A stretch of 64,000 nucleotides of DNA from Tetracladium setigerum (Eukaryota; Ascomycota; Leotiomycetes; Helotiales): assembly GCA_031472005.1 (NCBI GenBank), contig PZJY01000005.1:1736001-1800000 (forward strand), in the 5' to 3' direction. The notes under the pieces were generated by a model, which saw only the letters and a list, made by a program, of their open reading frames with translations, was not told where the DNA came from and did no database searches. Position 1 is the first letter of the stretch, and every line of letters starts with the position of its first letter. Shown here in pieces: positions 12,123 through 23,712 of this stretch. The position numbers were made by a program, and so were the translations under genes.

Positions 12123-13986
12123 ATGCTTCGCTCATCCTCACGTCGCTTAGTTCTAGGGCTTGCTCTCCTAGTTTCCGTTACCTTTGGTCAAGCTCCCCCC
12201 TACGACCCAAGTCCGTTTGATATTCTAGGGACAATCAATGGGTATGTTGCGTAGTGTTCGATCCGACCGGTGCTAGTCTTGACTAACTCTGCTGTAGCAT
12301 GTCAGTAGATGCAGGCGGTCCTCTAGCAGGAGGCACCATTACTGTTGATGGAAATGTGATCATAGTCCCCCAGAATTTACTCGCTACTCTACCTTCCATC
12401 ACTGTAGCCTGGCCAGAGCTCTTCAACGGAGGTGCTGCGGACCTTCCTGGTGGAAATTACGAAGCACATGTATGTTCAATCTCAACAATTTTCACATCTT
12501 TTGTTTAACATACATACCCAGGTGCAAGGCAATCGCGTGGCTGGCAAAAATATTGCTGGTCTTGTCTACATTTCTCAGAAATTCAGCCAAAGTCTTCAAG
12601 GCTTCATCTCCTCAATTGACAAGACGACCGGACGCTTCACAATTGGCGCAAGCAATATCAACTGCGTATTGAATGACCCTCTTGGTCGTTTCGGACTTCC
12701 ACAAGCCGGCCACGAGTTGTGGGCAGTCGATCCTGACAATCCATCCATCCGAGCAGTAAATGGCTTTCCACTCTGTATTCCAAGAGGTACGGCAGATGAT
12801 CCTCTATGCCCAAATAAAAATCGACCCCTCAATACCGCCGCTGGAGTTCCCGTAACCCAATTGTAAGTTTTAATTGCGAGGTATGATACTTTGGCATCTT
12901 ATACTCATCATTTACATTAGCACCTTCAAAGATCCTGCAACGATCTCCGCCACCGACCCTGATCCAAACCAGATGGTCCCTCTTGCCGTTGGTGACTATG
13001 TCACTGTCTCAGGTACTGAAATTGACGGCACCCTTTGGGTCAACAATCTCAACGCCAACCTTGGAATCTTCACCGCAGCCGGCACCAAACCAGCCTATGT
13101 AACATGCGAAGAAGCCCTCTTCGGAATCGTCACTACCCAGGCCAACGTTGAATTCGGCGAAACCCGCGCTGTAGCGTTCACCACCGACGTTGGCGGCGGT
13201 CTCTTAGACTGGTTTGCCGTCGACGTCGACCCTTGCACAGGCGTAGCAACCGAGCGCTCTCTCAACGTCCCACAACAACCCAACAGTGCACTTCAACCCC
13301 TCGGCCGTGCTGTCTTCCGCACACCTCAAAAACTCGATCTCACTCCCGCCACTCGCTCAGTTGGATTCAGACTCAAGAGCGGCGTCACAAAGGGAGCCGG
13401 AGGCATCACTGCCGGTGAATTCATCCAGCCGATTTTCGACTATACCTTCCCCGAGCTCTTGGACACGGGTGCCCCAATGCCAGTTAATGCCTTTGAAACA
13501 ATCCCATATCTTGCAAAGGGCTCTGGACCTTATGTTCCTGGTAAACCAGGCGCAGATCCACCTGCTACACCAGTTATTGTAGGTCAACTCAACCCATGGC
13601 CTGGAGCGGCCAAGCCAGCAGCAACAGTCTGCCCACCTCCAACGGCACCAAGTCCAAGTCCAAGCCCAACGACTCTCAGCACAAGCGTCGTTCCAAACCC
13701 AACACCAACCCCAAAGCCACCGGTCGATACAATCGTCATCACTAGTGCAGTTGGTCGAAATCAAAAGGGTGTGGCGACCGTCAGTGTTGTGGCTACTACT
13801 ACAAGTAAAGATCCAGCCATCGTTCTCTCTCTTACCGCCGCTGGACAAAACCCAGTTGCGAAAACGAATATGACACTTACCTCGCCTGGCAACTGGGCCT
13901 TGACTTTCGCAGTGAAAAGTAAGCCGAATACGGTGACGGTCATTAGCAGTTTTGGAGGCGGTCCTGTGACGGCGAATGTTGCGTGA
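12123..13986 (+). CDS. Secreted protein of unknown function with Ser/Pro-Thr linker
   Basis: Four exons (12123-12241, 12298-12469, 12522-12862, 12921-13986) give 565 residues, all in phase. A clear signal peptide opens it (MLRSSSRRLVLGLALLVSVT then FGQA). The body is beta-rich and Gly/Asn/Thr-rich, with segments such as VGDYVTVSGTEIDG that resemble OB- or jelly-roll-type strands. About residues 450-495 form a Pro/Ser/Thr linker (PTAPSPSPSPTT and PNPTPTPKPP). A C-terminal module of about 80 residues follows, with alternating hydrophobic strands (VATVSVVATT, NTVTVISSFGGG), and could be a small all-beta cell-wall or matrix module. Few cysteines. It is divergently placed against the multicopper oxidase, so shared regulation is possible. 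I do not recognise a named family. Confidence 0.8.
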
Positions 13987-14542
13987 TTGATAATTTGGTT
14001 AGGAAAATTGGCGTTGATTTTGGTTTATATAATGATTTATGACTTTTCTTTTCTCTGTAAAATAATCAATTGAACATGTAATTTTGAACAACGATCTCGC
14101 TATTGAAAAATAATCTATATTGCACCTATCTCTACTGGAACAGGAATTCAAGTATAATGATTTGTATAAATCCAAAATACTATACTCTATATGCATACTA
14201 ATACTAGGCTGAGGAAGTAGGTATTGATGACGAATTCCTATATATTAGTCGAGCTTAGACGTGGTTGAACCCTCTCTCCGATGTATATGATACAGTATTG
14301 CTGATGAAAACACATCTTTCTCTTTCAATATTCATTTTTGGATCTTTCTCCACGACTCCAAAGCTATTAATACTTACAAGTAAGGATACATGACCCCTCT
14401 CCCCCGTTCCTCCCCCGTTCCTCCCCGTCCAAATCTAAATATAATCCACAAGAAACAACACCCAACGCTTCGCTATGATACCCATAAACCATAAACGCTC
14501 GCAATGCCATTCTACACACTCTCTCCTCTTCCTTTTCCCAAC
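13987..14542. other. Intergenic, between convergent genes
   Basis: AT-rich 3' flanking sequence. A short duplicated CTCCCCCGTTC unit occurs at about 14400-14425. No gene supported. Confidence 0.4.
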
Positions 14543-16985
14543 TCATTTCAATTTAATCCTGGTAAAATTCTGCATCTTCACCCCCTCACCCAATAAGCCC
14601 TCTCCACCCTTCACAAACTCCAAAACCTCAAATCCCAGTCTCCTCCTTGTTTTCTCATCCATTCCAGCCCCAACGCTAAATCCAGGATCAATTCCCTCCC
14701 CTTTCTCCTCCATCAAAACACGAACCACAATGCCGCCTACATCACCGCGAACCTCCACGCCTCCAAACTTTCCCATCTCTTCCCGACCAACTTGAACGAC
14801 GTACACTGTTAGATCCGGCCCGATGATACCGCGCCATAGTGTAGCCATCCATTGCCAATGATCTATCGGTGCGTACGAGTCATTTATTGGTATTTTCAAC
14901 GCAAATGTATCGGAAGTTGTGAGGGAAAAACCGAGCGGGAGGACAGCAATTGGTGTTTGTTTCTGCTGCTGGGAAGAAGTGCCGGGAGGGAAGTTGGTGA
15001 TGTGATTTACGATGTCCTTGGAATGACGATGCATAGTTGTGATGATTGAAAGATATTCCACAAACGGATCGGTTGCCATATCTTTCTCGGTTTGGCCTTG
15101 AGCTCGTTGGTTGGAGGGTGGAGATGTCATTTTGGATTTCCCTTTGCTCTTGTCTCGAAGTGAGTGTCGTGGCTCGGGTACTTCGGTGTTTGTTTGTGTT
15201 TGTGGTTGGGTGCTACTAGGGTTGGGTAGTGTCTCCCACGTTCGCACGCTGAATGTGGGATCGCCTCGTAAGGTCTCTTCTACGAATCTACCTACCTCAA
15301 TGAGGAGCTGGCGATCGTACCCTTCAATGGCAATCACAGCACCTCTGGTATCTTGTGCCGGACTTGTAGGACCGGGCGGTGCTAGGGGAGGAGAAATGCG
15401 ATGGAGGATTTTTATTTTGTTGATGTACGGAATCGTCATGACCATTGCTTCGATACTTCTTGCTTGGGATTCGTGAATAGTGTTTGTGCTGCTTGTGGAA
15501 TGATCCGTGCCATGAATTCGTGAGGAGGAGGTGGTTGGTGAGGGGATAGAAATTTGAGTCTGGAGAGGGGGCAAACGGAGAGATTCATCAAACGGGTTAT
15601 TTGTTGATGATCGTGTAGGGTAAGGATGACGAGGAGACTGAGGGGGTGGTCCCATGCTATTATTTGGTGTTGAGCGAGATACCATGTTACCAGGACCTGG
15701 GAGGGGATCCTGCTGTTGTTGCTGACGATAGTTTCCGACTGACATTGACGGTACTGCTTGCCGGCCAAATGGCTGCTGCTGTTGTGAGTAATGTGTTGGC
15801 GAGGACATTGAGTAACCTGATCCCTCATTGTACCGTCTTCGTTTGCCTTCAGGAATTGGACTTAATAATGTCATCTCTTCATCTCTTTCATGATGGGTGG
15901 GCATGTATTGTGGGTGTGAATACTGCATTCGTCTCTGTTGCATTTGCTGTGACGGCATTGACATCCGGGGAGAAGACATACCAGAAGGCTGCATTTGTGG
16001 AGGATAACGAGATCTTTCTGGGTCAATCATTGGAGACAGTGTAAAAGAGCGCTCCGGTCGGGGTGCCTCAACCCCAAATGCTGGAGTGAACGGTGTGAGC
16101 GGCGTACTGGGTGTAGAGATGAAGCGACCGTTGCACTTCGGACAACGGGTAGGACCACCTTCTGCTTTTGATGTGACGGCGTTGAGACCGTTTGTTTTAC
16201 CTGCTCTTCGAGGTTGATATCGGTAGTTTGGGTATTGGCGTGAATGCCTCTGCTTCTCTTCCTACAAGTTAAGATATCATCAGTGGTTATCCTGGCGGAA
16301 TTCCCTCGTATTACTTCACACACCTCAGCAAGTTGTTTCCAGGTTGTTTTGACCTCGGGGGTTTGATTTTTCCACTGTTCGCCAATGATCTTCGATATCT
16401 CTGGATTTGCAAGTCCCGGATGTGCGGTCACGACTTGAGATTGCATATGCTGGCGGTAAAGAATAAACGCTACAAAGAAGCAGTTAGCCCTTGATAAATT
16501 GAAAGAAGGCTTTCTATAAATTACAAAGAAGCCGAAGGACTATCACTTTTGCGAGAGGCCAATTACAATATGTAGAAGTCAAAGAGAGGCGACGCCCATC
16601 TCTCAAAGGGGGAAGAAAATCAAGTGCGAAGAGTGAAAAGGGAGCAGCGATATCAGTACGCACCGTTTCGAGGCCGTGGAATTTTGGGATCCGGTTGACA
16701 AAGACAGACTTGTTCTCTAAATTCACCTGCTGATGTTAAGGGAGCAGTACTGCTTGCACTGTTCAGAGCCAGATCTCCAATCCGCGGCTGATTCGCACTA
16801 TCCACGTCCAGCGAGGCTGCTCGTTTTCGTGTCAAACGCATCTGAGGGGATGTCGAAACCGGCTCTAGATCATTCTCAGGGTAGTAAGCTCTCAGCGAGC
16901 TGCATCGACTAGACTCCGTCGATTCGCTGTGTGGTGACCGAGGGGCATCCAGAGAGGACTTGCCTGCGCCAATGGTGGTGGGCAT
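14543..16985 (-). CDS. HMG-box transcription factor (MATA_HMG / Ste11-FMF-1-like)
   Basis: Three exons (16664-16985, 16324-16469, 14543-16261) give 728 residues, all in phase. The HMG box spans about residues 102-170. It starts IPRPRNAFILYRQH, continues NPEISKIIGEQWKNQ and ends with YPNYRYQPRR, the sequence-specific (MATA/SOX-like) version of the fold. The rest is long and mostly disordered: a Cys pair (RCPKCNGRF), Gln/Pro/Ser/Met-rich segments, then a folded-looking C-terminal third ending ...GVKMQNFTRIKLK. The box resembles the Ste11/FMF-1 group that controls mating and sexual development; that is family knowledge from the motif, not a search. No mating-type locus neighbours are present, so it is not a MAT gene. 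Confidence 0.8.
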
Positions 16986-17535
16986 GGTGAGGAGGGAGGA
17001 GGAGGCGAATTGCCAAACGAAACTATTCGAAAGAGCAGAGCGGCAGGCATCGATTGAAGATATGGGCAAAATTGGGTGGGAGAAGAAACAATTGTCAGGA
17101 GGAAGAAAGTGTGATTGTGCCTCTTGTTCAGGGAGCAGAAGCCTTGTTTGAACGACAAGAAAACAATGTTCTTGCCAGTGAGATTCTTGGGGCCATGACC
17201 AACTTGGGCCATTATTGCAGGATACCTTTGTCTCGGGAAGGACGCGCTTTTCCAATATTTCCTTTGTCTGTTCATCAAGGGTGAGGGCGACTTCAAAAGA
17301 CAGGCCGTGTATTTACCACAGAATACATGGAATGCTATGACCGGATTTAGCTTAGCATGCTTTTCTAATCTTACAGGAGAATTTCTGGACCCTAGTCCGT
17401 TTGAATGTCTTGAAATTTGCGAATTTTCCTTGCATTCCAAAACCCCAGGCGAACGCCCCCCAAACTCCTCCCGAGACACTACCACGGATTTTCAAGAAGG
17501 ACACGACAGCCGGCAATCAGCACTTTTTGGTTCTC
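16986..17535. other. HMG gene 5' flank and RVB1 3' flank
   Basis: Probable promoter and 5' UTR of the HMG-box gene, which reads leftward away from RVB1's 3' end. Overlapping ORFs on both strands are short and unsupported. Confidence 0.45.
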
Positions 17536-19016
17536 TCAATGGATGAATCCGTTACCCGCCTCACCGTTGAAGATAGCTGCACTGCGCCGAGCATCGATGA
17601 ACAAATCCTCACACTCGGCCACATCCTGAACGTCAATCTGATTGCGCCCGCTTACCCGTGCAAGAATGCTGGAAGGCGTCAGAAGTTGTAGCGCATACCT
17701 CAAACTAATGCGAGTGCCGTGCTCTGCGATCTTATCCAACGCAGCTTCAGTGATTGCAAGCCCTTCCACGGTAACTCGGATGCGCACAATTCGCTTGACT
17801 TCGTCAAGGTCGTAGGCGTTTGTAGGAATAATCAAAAGTCGGGCCAAGAGATCCGGGGGAATGCCATGGGCGGCGATGAGGTCCTCAGTGCCGCGAATTG
17901 TTGCCATACCCCGGTTTGAAGCAAGAATGACGATGGGTGATATGGTCGATTCAAGCGCCCGATTGAGATATGTAAAGCATTCGATATCAAGCATATGAAC
18001 CTGCGATTATAGTTAGCATATATTTCATCGGAAATCCTTCATCACATACCTCGTCGATGAACAAAACACCTGGAACAAGCTCTGCAACACCCTGGTCGAT
18101 ATATTTGTTCACAACTTTGTTGATCTCCCCCGAAGCTTGTCTGTGATTTCCGTCGCTTTAGGCTTCATCAATTGACCCATCATGCTCATGATATCCTGTC
18201 CGCCTTGGGGCCTTGAATTTGCGATGTCGAGATCATGTAGCGTAACATCTTGAACAATCTCCTTTTTCTTGTGCACATCTCCCTTGGGTATTGGCACGTA
18301 CTCCTCCGCCTCCAAATCAAACTCGGTCGCATACGCATCTGAACGTCCAACGCGCTTGCAAGCTCCTGTGTTCGCCTCAATGTAGATAACATCTCCAACA
18401 GTAACTCTCTCCTTTTGTATCGCCTCGTAAATACTGGGATCTAGTCGCAATTTCTTCTGTCCCTTTGCGCTTTTGAGTCCAATCAACAATGTGCTAATGG
18501 TCTTGCCATAACTGCCCAGTGGGTTTTCCGCCTCCTCTGGCGTCAACTCCGTAACCTCTCCCTCATAGACCTCTTTTGTCTCCCGAACCTTCAAACCAAT
18601 GGCTCTCCGAAAGTTCTCCATCAACGCCTCTGTCTTCTTGACCTCGGTCGAGTATATTTCGCTTCCGACAATGGGACAAAAAGGAACCTTTGTACCGAGT
18701 TCCTGGCTGATCGCGAGCGCGAGCGCTGTCTTTCCTGTTCCAGGGCCTCCTGCTAATAGTATAGCTCTGCCAGCCATCTTCTGCGCCCGTATTAAGTCGA
18801 CGACGACACCGCAGGCCTGCGGAAAAAAGATGTCAGCTACTTCATGGCAGGCCATTGTCACTCAGAGCTCACCTCTCGAGCTTTCGCCTGGCCAACAAAC
18901 CCTCCGGCAACCTTCTCGGCGGTACCATCAGCCCGTAATCCAAGACCCTTGATATGTGTATGTGCTGCTGTGCGGTTGTCGCGGGAGTTTCCCTTGACTT
19001 CGGTGATTTGCACCAT
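17536..19016 (-). CDS. RVB1: RuvB-like AAA+ ATPase 1 (RVB1/pontin), frame broken once
   Basis: Exons 18873-19016, 18050-18816 and 17536-18000. Walker A is GGPGTGKTALALA, Walker B is VLFIDEVHMLD, and the conserved RVB1 opening MVQITEVKGNSRDNRTAAHT is intact. The product is a subunit of INO80, SWR1, R2TP and TIP60/NuA4-type complexes, a nuclear ATPase essential in fungi. Exon 2 is 767 nt and loses frame at the five-C run at 18127-18131. The frame reads KLRGRSTKL then stop, whereas the other frame resumes the family sequence GEINKVVNKYIDQGVAELVP. One extra G (minus strand) makes exon 2 divisible by three and gives 458 residues, the usual family length. Because the rest is fully conserved, a sequence error is far more likely than a true null. 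Confidence 0.93.
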
Positions 19017-20021
19017 TCTGGCGTTTGCGAAGGGATTTTGGGGAGATCTCGAGATTCAAGATATGTAATCCTTCCGTTTAATGAACCCTGGATGCGATTA
19101 AGCTTGAAAACGCGTAGATTTGTGGTAAATTGTCGAAAAGAAACACCGTTGTCGCAAAGGAATAGAGCCTCCAAAAAGAAGCTTGTAAATTCCTCGATCA
19201 ACGAGGCTATAGGTCACGTGATTTTCAACAATGCACTCTTGTCGTTGTGATGATTTGATCCAGATACGACCTATCTCATACGACTTCCGTGCAAAAAGTA
19301 TATATTACAAGTTTGATTGTAGTTCACGATAAGTCAGGTAGAATATTAGGAATTTCATTTTATGGAAAGACAAACTACTGAAGAATCTTACATATATATC
19401 ACTGAAGCACCCCTCCTCCAACTCCAGAAACGATGCAATAAGACCCTGCATGCTAGGCAGGGTATTTTTTGGTGAAAATGTAAGTGAGGAGAGTGAATCA
19501 AGTTCAACGATATCATCCGTAAGTGCAAGATCATTCATGTAACTCTCAGCAATGCAGAGAAGTGACGACCCACGAAGTATTGTAGACGGCGAAGTGAACA
19601 TATCTTTCTGAATATACGGTACGTGTTTCTGGTAGCGTTTGTCGTAGCGAAGATTGAAGTCCAGGCAGACTCAAGCCCGTCATTTCAATGCAAAAATCTG
19701 AAGCCGAAAGCAAGAACATGTCAAGCAGGGTCAGATAAACAGGACGTACGAAGGCAGAAGAACACAATGATCGTCGTGAGACACCTCAGATGGTCAAAGC
19801 AGATCGACCTGGATTCCAAACCATGCCAGTCATAAGGGCAGGTTGTTGTAAAGTTTTAGTGAAGCGAAAGCGAGATCGAAGGTGTGGCGGCATGTCAGAT
19901 TGAGCCACGGCATAGTCCAAATCATGGTCTCAGCGCAATGTCAAGCGAAGCATCAAGTACATCATGCAGATCATCAATCACGCGAGAGGTCGAGTATCCA
20001 AGATCGAGTCATGTCGTCAAA
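19017..20021. other. RVB1 promoter and KH-gene 3' flank
   Basis: Both flanking genes read leftward. A TCACGTGA site (palindromic E-box, Cbf1/bHLH-type) lies at about 19213-19220, roughly 200 bp upstream of RVB1. No gene is supported in the rest. Confidence 0.45.
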
Positions 20022-21914
20022 CTACGAGGTTCCAGGAGGCTTTGACGCATCTCCAGAACCACCTGCAGCTTGCTGTGCTGCCATCGCTTGATACCACAGT
20101 GCTACGTATGCCTCATATCCACCCTAGAGATTGTCAGTACCTATCAACACCGGGCGACAGAAGGGCACGTACATAAGCCGCATATGGATCTGGTCCACCA
20201 GCAGGGGCAGCTTGGCCTTGCGATTGTTGTCCTCCTTGACCCTGGCCAAGGCCTTGTCCATGACCATACGATGGTTGCTGAGAATAGCGGTCGCCATGAT
20301 CTTCTCGGGGTCCACGGCCACGATTACCGCCGTCTCTGCCCGCACTCTTTTGTTGCTGAAGTACGGTTAGAACATAACTAAAATAGAATTGAGGGAGGGG
20401 TCAACTTACAGCTGCATCAACTTTATCCTCAATAGCACGTTTTGCTGCTGCGATAGCCTCGCGAGAACCGACAAGTCCAATCTCTCGTTCGGTCTCTCCA
20501 GAACCAGAAGATTGAGAAACATTGATCTTGCAGCCGGTGGTAGCCTGCATATCTTTGATAGTCTCTCCACCCTTTCCAATGATCATGCCGACTGCATCGG
20601 AGGGTACGAAAATGACATCGGTGATTTTGTCTGCTCCACCTCCATATCCACCGTCTCTGCCCGAATCTCGGGGAGCTGGGACTCTGTCTTTTGGAGCGGC
20701 AGCACTCTTGCTATCACTCTCGACAATCTCCATGATGAGGTTCTTGGCATGAGCAGCTGCTTCGCGAGAACCAATGAGGTTTACAGGGCGAAGTCCATTC
20801 ACACTCTTTTGCTCCCCAACTATATTGACATGGCAGCCACTTCGCTCTTGTAGATCTCGGATGGTCTCGCCTCCTCGCCCAATGATGAGACCAACAGTGC
20901 GATCAGGAACCATAATTTGCATGCTGTCCTCCCCATCTCTCAGGGCTGGTTGATGAGAAGAGGCTCGAGCCGCAGGTGCAGGCTCTCGCAGTTGACGTTC
21001 TGCGGCAGCTCGAGCATTAGCTGCCATACCACTATCGTCAATGATCCGATTAATTTCTGCCTTTGCCTTGGCCCGACTTGCACGATTGCCAGTGATCTTG
21101 CATTGTCGGTAAGGACCTGTCTCGTCTGGACCAGTGATGAATTGAACTCTACTTCCAGTCTCAGACTCAACTCGTCTTAAATTCTCTCCTTGTCTGCCAA
21201 TGATCAAGCCAACCAGGTTTGACTCGATCTGGATGGATTCTGTTTCATCTCCCAATTGGCCTCCCCTGGGTGGAGAGCGATCTCTTTGTCCATATCCCCC
21301 ACACCACCACCACCTTGCTGAGGCGAGAAGGTACCAGCAGGTCTACCACGCGATACAGGCGAAAAAGAACGTTCCCGATAGTCTCTGCCAGCTGGAGGAG
21401 GTCGTTGACCACGTCGTTCATCGCGATATGGATTGAAGTTGTCACGGAACCCCTCATGGCGGGCAGGTGGGGATCGTGATCGCGATCGAGGAGCCTGGTA
21501 TTGTCGACCTGCAGTTGCGCGAGGGTCTTGATTGTGGTAGGAAGGGAGTGGTCGATCATAAGGAGAGATACCCTTCTCTGCTGCAATTGCCTTTGCTTTC
21601 GCAATTGCATCAGCAATGCTAACAGTACCTGAGTTCACTGGCTTGATGCCACTGAGATCCATGCTTCCCGAGTTTGTAGGCTGCGGAAGGGAGTATCCGG
21701 TAGGAGGAGGGTATTGCATCTGCTGCTGCTGTTGCTGTTGTTGTTGTTGTGCGGGGGTTGGTAGGAGGGTTGAGGGGGTTTTGGGCGGGGCCTGCATTCG
21801 ACGCAGCAGCTGAGAAGCAGGTTAGACAAAGTGAGCAGGAAGGAAGAAAAGAATAAGTGAATATAACATACCTAGCGCAGCCAGAATGGACGTGATACTA
21901 GGTTGTTCAGCCAT
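20022..21914 (-). CDS. Three-KH-domain RNA-binding protein (FUBP/KSRP-like), frame broken three times
   Basis: Exons 21872-21914, 20410-21809, 20173-20355 and 20022-20123. Three KH domains carry the GXXG loop: LVGLIIGRQGENLRR, TVGLIIGRGGETIRD and AVGMIIGKGGETIKD. The N-terminus is Pro/Gln-rich with a polyglutamine run, then Arg/Ser- and RGG-like stretches. The C-terminus is Gly/Gln-rich and ends with two short YxAYxAL-like pieces similar to the Tyr-rich tail of FUBP proteins. The family acts in splicing, mRNA stability and single-stranded DNA binding. Exon 2 needs three added G/C bases, at 21774-21778, 21753-21757 and 21296-21300. With them the gene reads 576 residues and all phases close; without them the first 16 residues are followed by unrelated frames. 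The polyQ frame is only reached after two corrections. Confidence 0.88.
21718..21750 (+). repeat. CTG/TTG trinucleotide run encoding polyglutamine
   Basis: Alternating CTG and TTG units on the plus strand read as about ten CAG/CAA glutamine codons in the KH-protein gene on the minus strand. It is a likely length-polymorphic tract. Confidence 0.85.
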
Positions 21915-23712
21915 GATGTAGGTATGCGACGGTCTCTAGCGCTTTGGGCGCAAAGGACTGTGTGAAGAACGAAGTTCTTTAGCTGAGCACTGAGCAGTTG
22001 TCGCTCACTCAATTAAAAGATTGGAAAGCGAAGTGAAGAAAGGTGGTTGAGATTGAGATGTTTCAGCAAATATTGAATCTACTCGGGTCAATTACTGGTT
22101 GGGGGAGAGGAGTGTCCAGATCAGTTCTGTGAGAAAGCTGTGAATGTCTTCTCAGTTCTTTTTTGTCTGGGTCGGTCTGGGTTGAAGGAAGATTTGGTTT
22201 GGGTTGCAGTCGCAGCTTCCGGCCAATCCTCTAGTCCTAGTCCAGCCTAGTCACTTTTACTAACAGAGCAACGACATTCCATGGATTCATTGCTACTCTT
22301 CTTGTCTTCACGCCACTGATTCTTCATTCAATTGACTTTTAAGTCATTGTTACCTATCTTTTCTTTTGATAGATAATGTAGAGATAATCGGTTTAATCGT
22401 TAATAGTCCGACTAGCACGAAGATATGATCATGCCTCGCTCTTGACTCCAGACAAGGAGAGGAATCAGACTGTAGTATCTTCATAGATTCTGTCTATCTT
22501 CTGGGGCAATTCTCTTAAAAATCTAAAGCTCTGACAGGCATCCCTAGAGAGATACTATTTCCTTTGCTGGAACTGTATAGTTGGAAGGTTTCCAGAGAAG
22601 TCCAGATCACATTTTCATTTTGTTTGCAATTTGAACCACCAGTCTTTGTTCGACTAATGTACTTCTCCTTCCCTTCGTTTTTGTTGGTAGACCTAACACA
22701 TCTTGTAATCCTTCTGTAAATTGAGTTAATGCAAGTTGTAGACCAAAGTTCCCCGAGCCTAGATGGTTGTATTCCATCGCAATAGTTGGCAAAACATGCC
22801 CGGCACATCGCTGTGCGGCACTTGGAACACCGAACCTACTGTAGGAGATTTCGATTGGTAGTGGGGCAGGTCAATGTTGAATATTCTCTCTGGCTATGGC
22901 GCATTCTGTACAGTCCAATGTGTTGTTGATCACTTGCCTGCTTTCACGAACGAGCACACCGCTCGAATACAACCGCAGAGATTCTACATATTTCAAAGAG
23001 ATGAGACTGTCTGCATTTGTTTTCTCCTTTCTATATTTTTCTTTTCGGGGCAGCGATGATGTCCTACAGCTACTTGGTTGATTATAATACGCAAGCCATT
23101 GAGCTGAGACCTCTTTTTACAATCACGATGGCTTTTCTCCTTGCAAGGTCAGGTCGTCTTCTTTATTATTCTGTTGTGCTTAATTAAATCCAGCGTACTA
23201 CTGCACGAACCACTGTTCTTTTCTCTCACAAGGATCATACTTGATGCAGTCTTTAAACGGGACCTTACATTATCTGCGTTCATTGAGATCAAGCAAGCGC
23301 GACTTACTACAGACGTCGCCCCATGTTGTTTGCATGGACTCACGCAGGGACCGTTTCCTTGCATACCATACTAGGTTGTGGAAAATATCTTGATGTGATT
23401 TGTTGTACTACGCCTGTTTCTTCAGATCTGTTATCCTACGTTGTTGTTACATACCTACAAAACTGAATGTGTCTTCTTGAATTCGTTTACATCAAAAAAG
23501 AATCGTTCACAATCTGAAGATCAATCAGAGTAGGTGGTTTTCACTTCACTTTATTGTTTTTGCCGCTAGCTTGGTGGTCCGAGCTCGACGTGTTCTTGTT
23601 GACAATATTTCCCTCTCTCTCGGCTCGCTTTTCAACAACACCGGCTTGCTCGACTTCTCGCAACAACCACATCTCTCAACTAGCTATCTGCGCCGCGCAG
23701 CTCATTGCCATC
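21915..23712. other. Divergent promoter region, KH gene and MYND-type gene
   Basis: About 1.8 kb between the two divergent start codons. It contains only short ORFs, none with a recognisable domain. Long 5' leaders are likely because the MYND-type gene begins with a tiny coding exon just before 23719. Confidence 0.45.

Noticed and set aside
13357..13848. Minus-strand ORF of 163 codons with many Cys and Trp
   Set aside because: It is the mirror image of the Pro/Ser/Thr-rich part of the secreted-protein gene.
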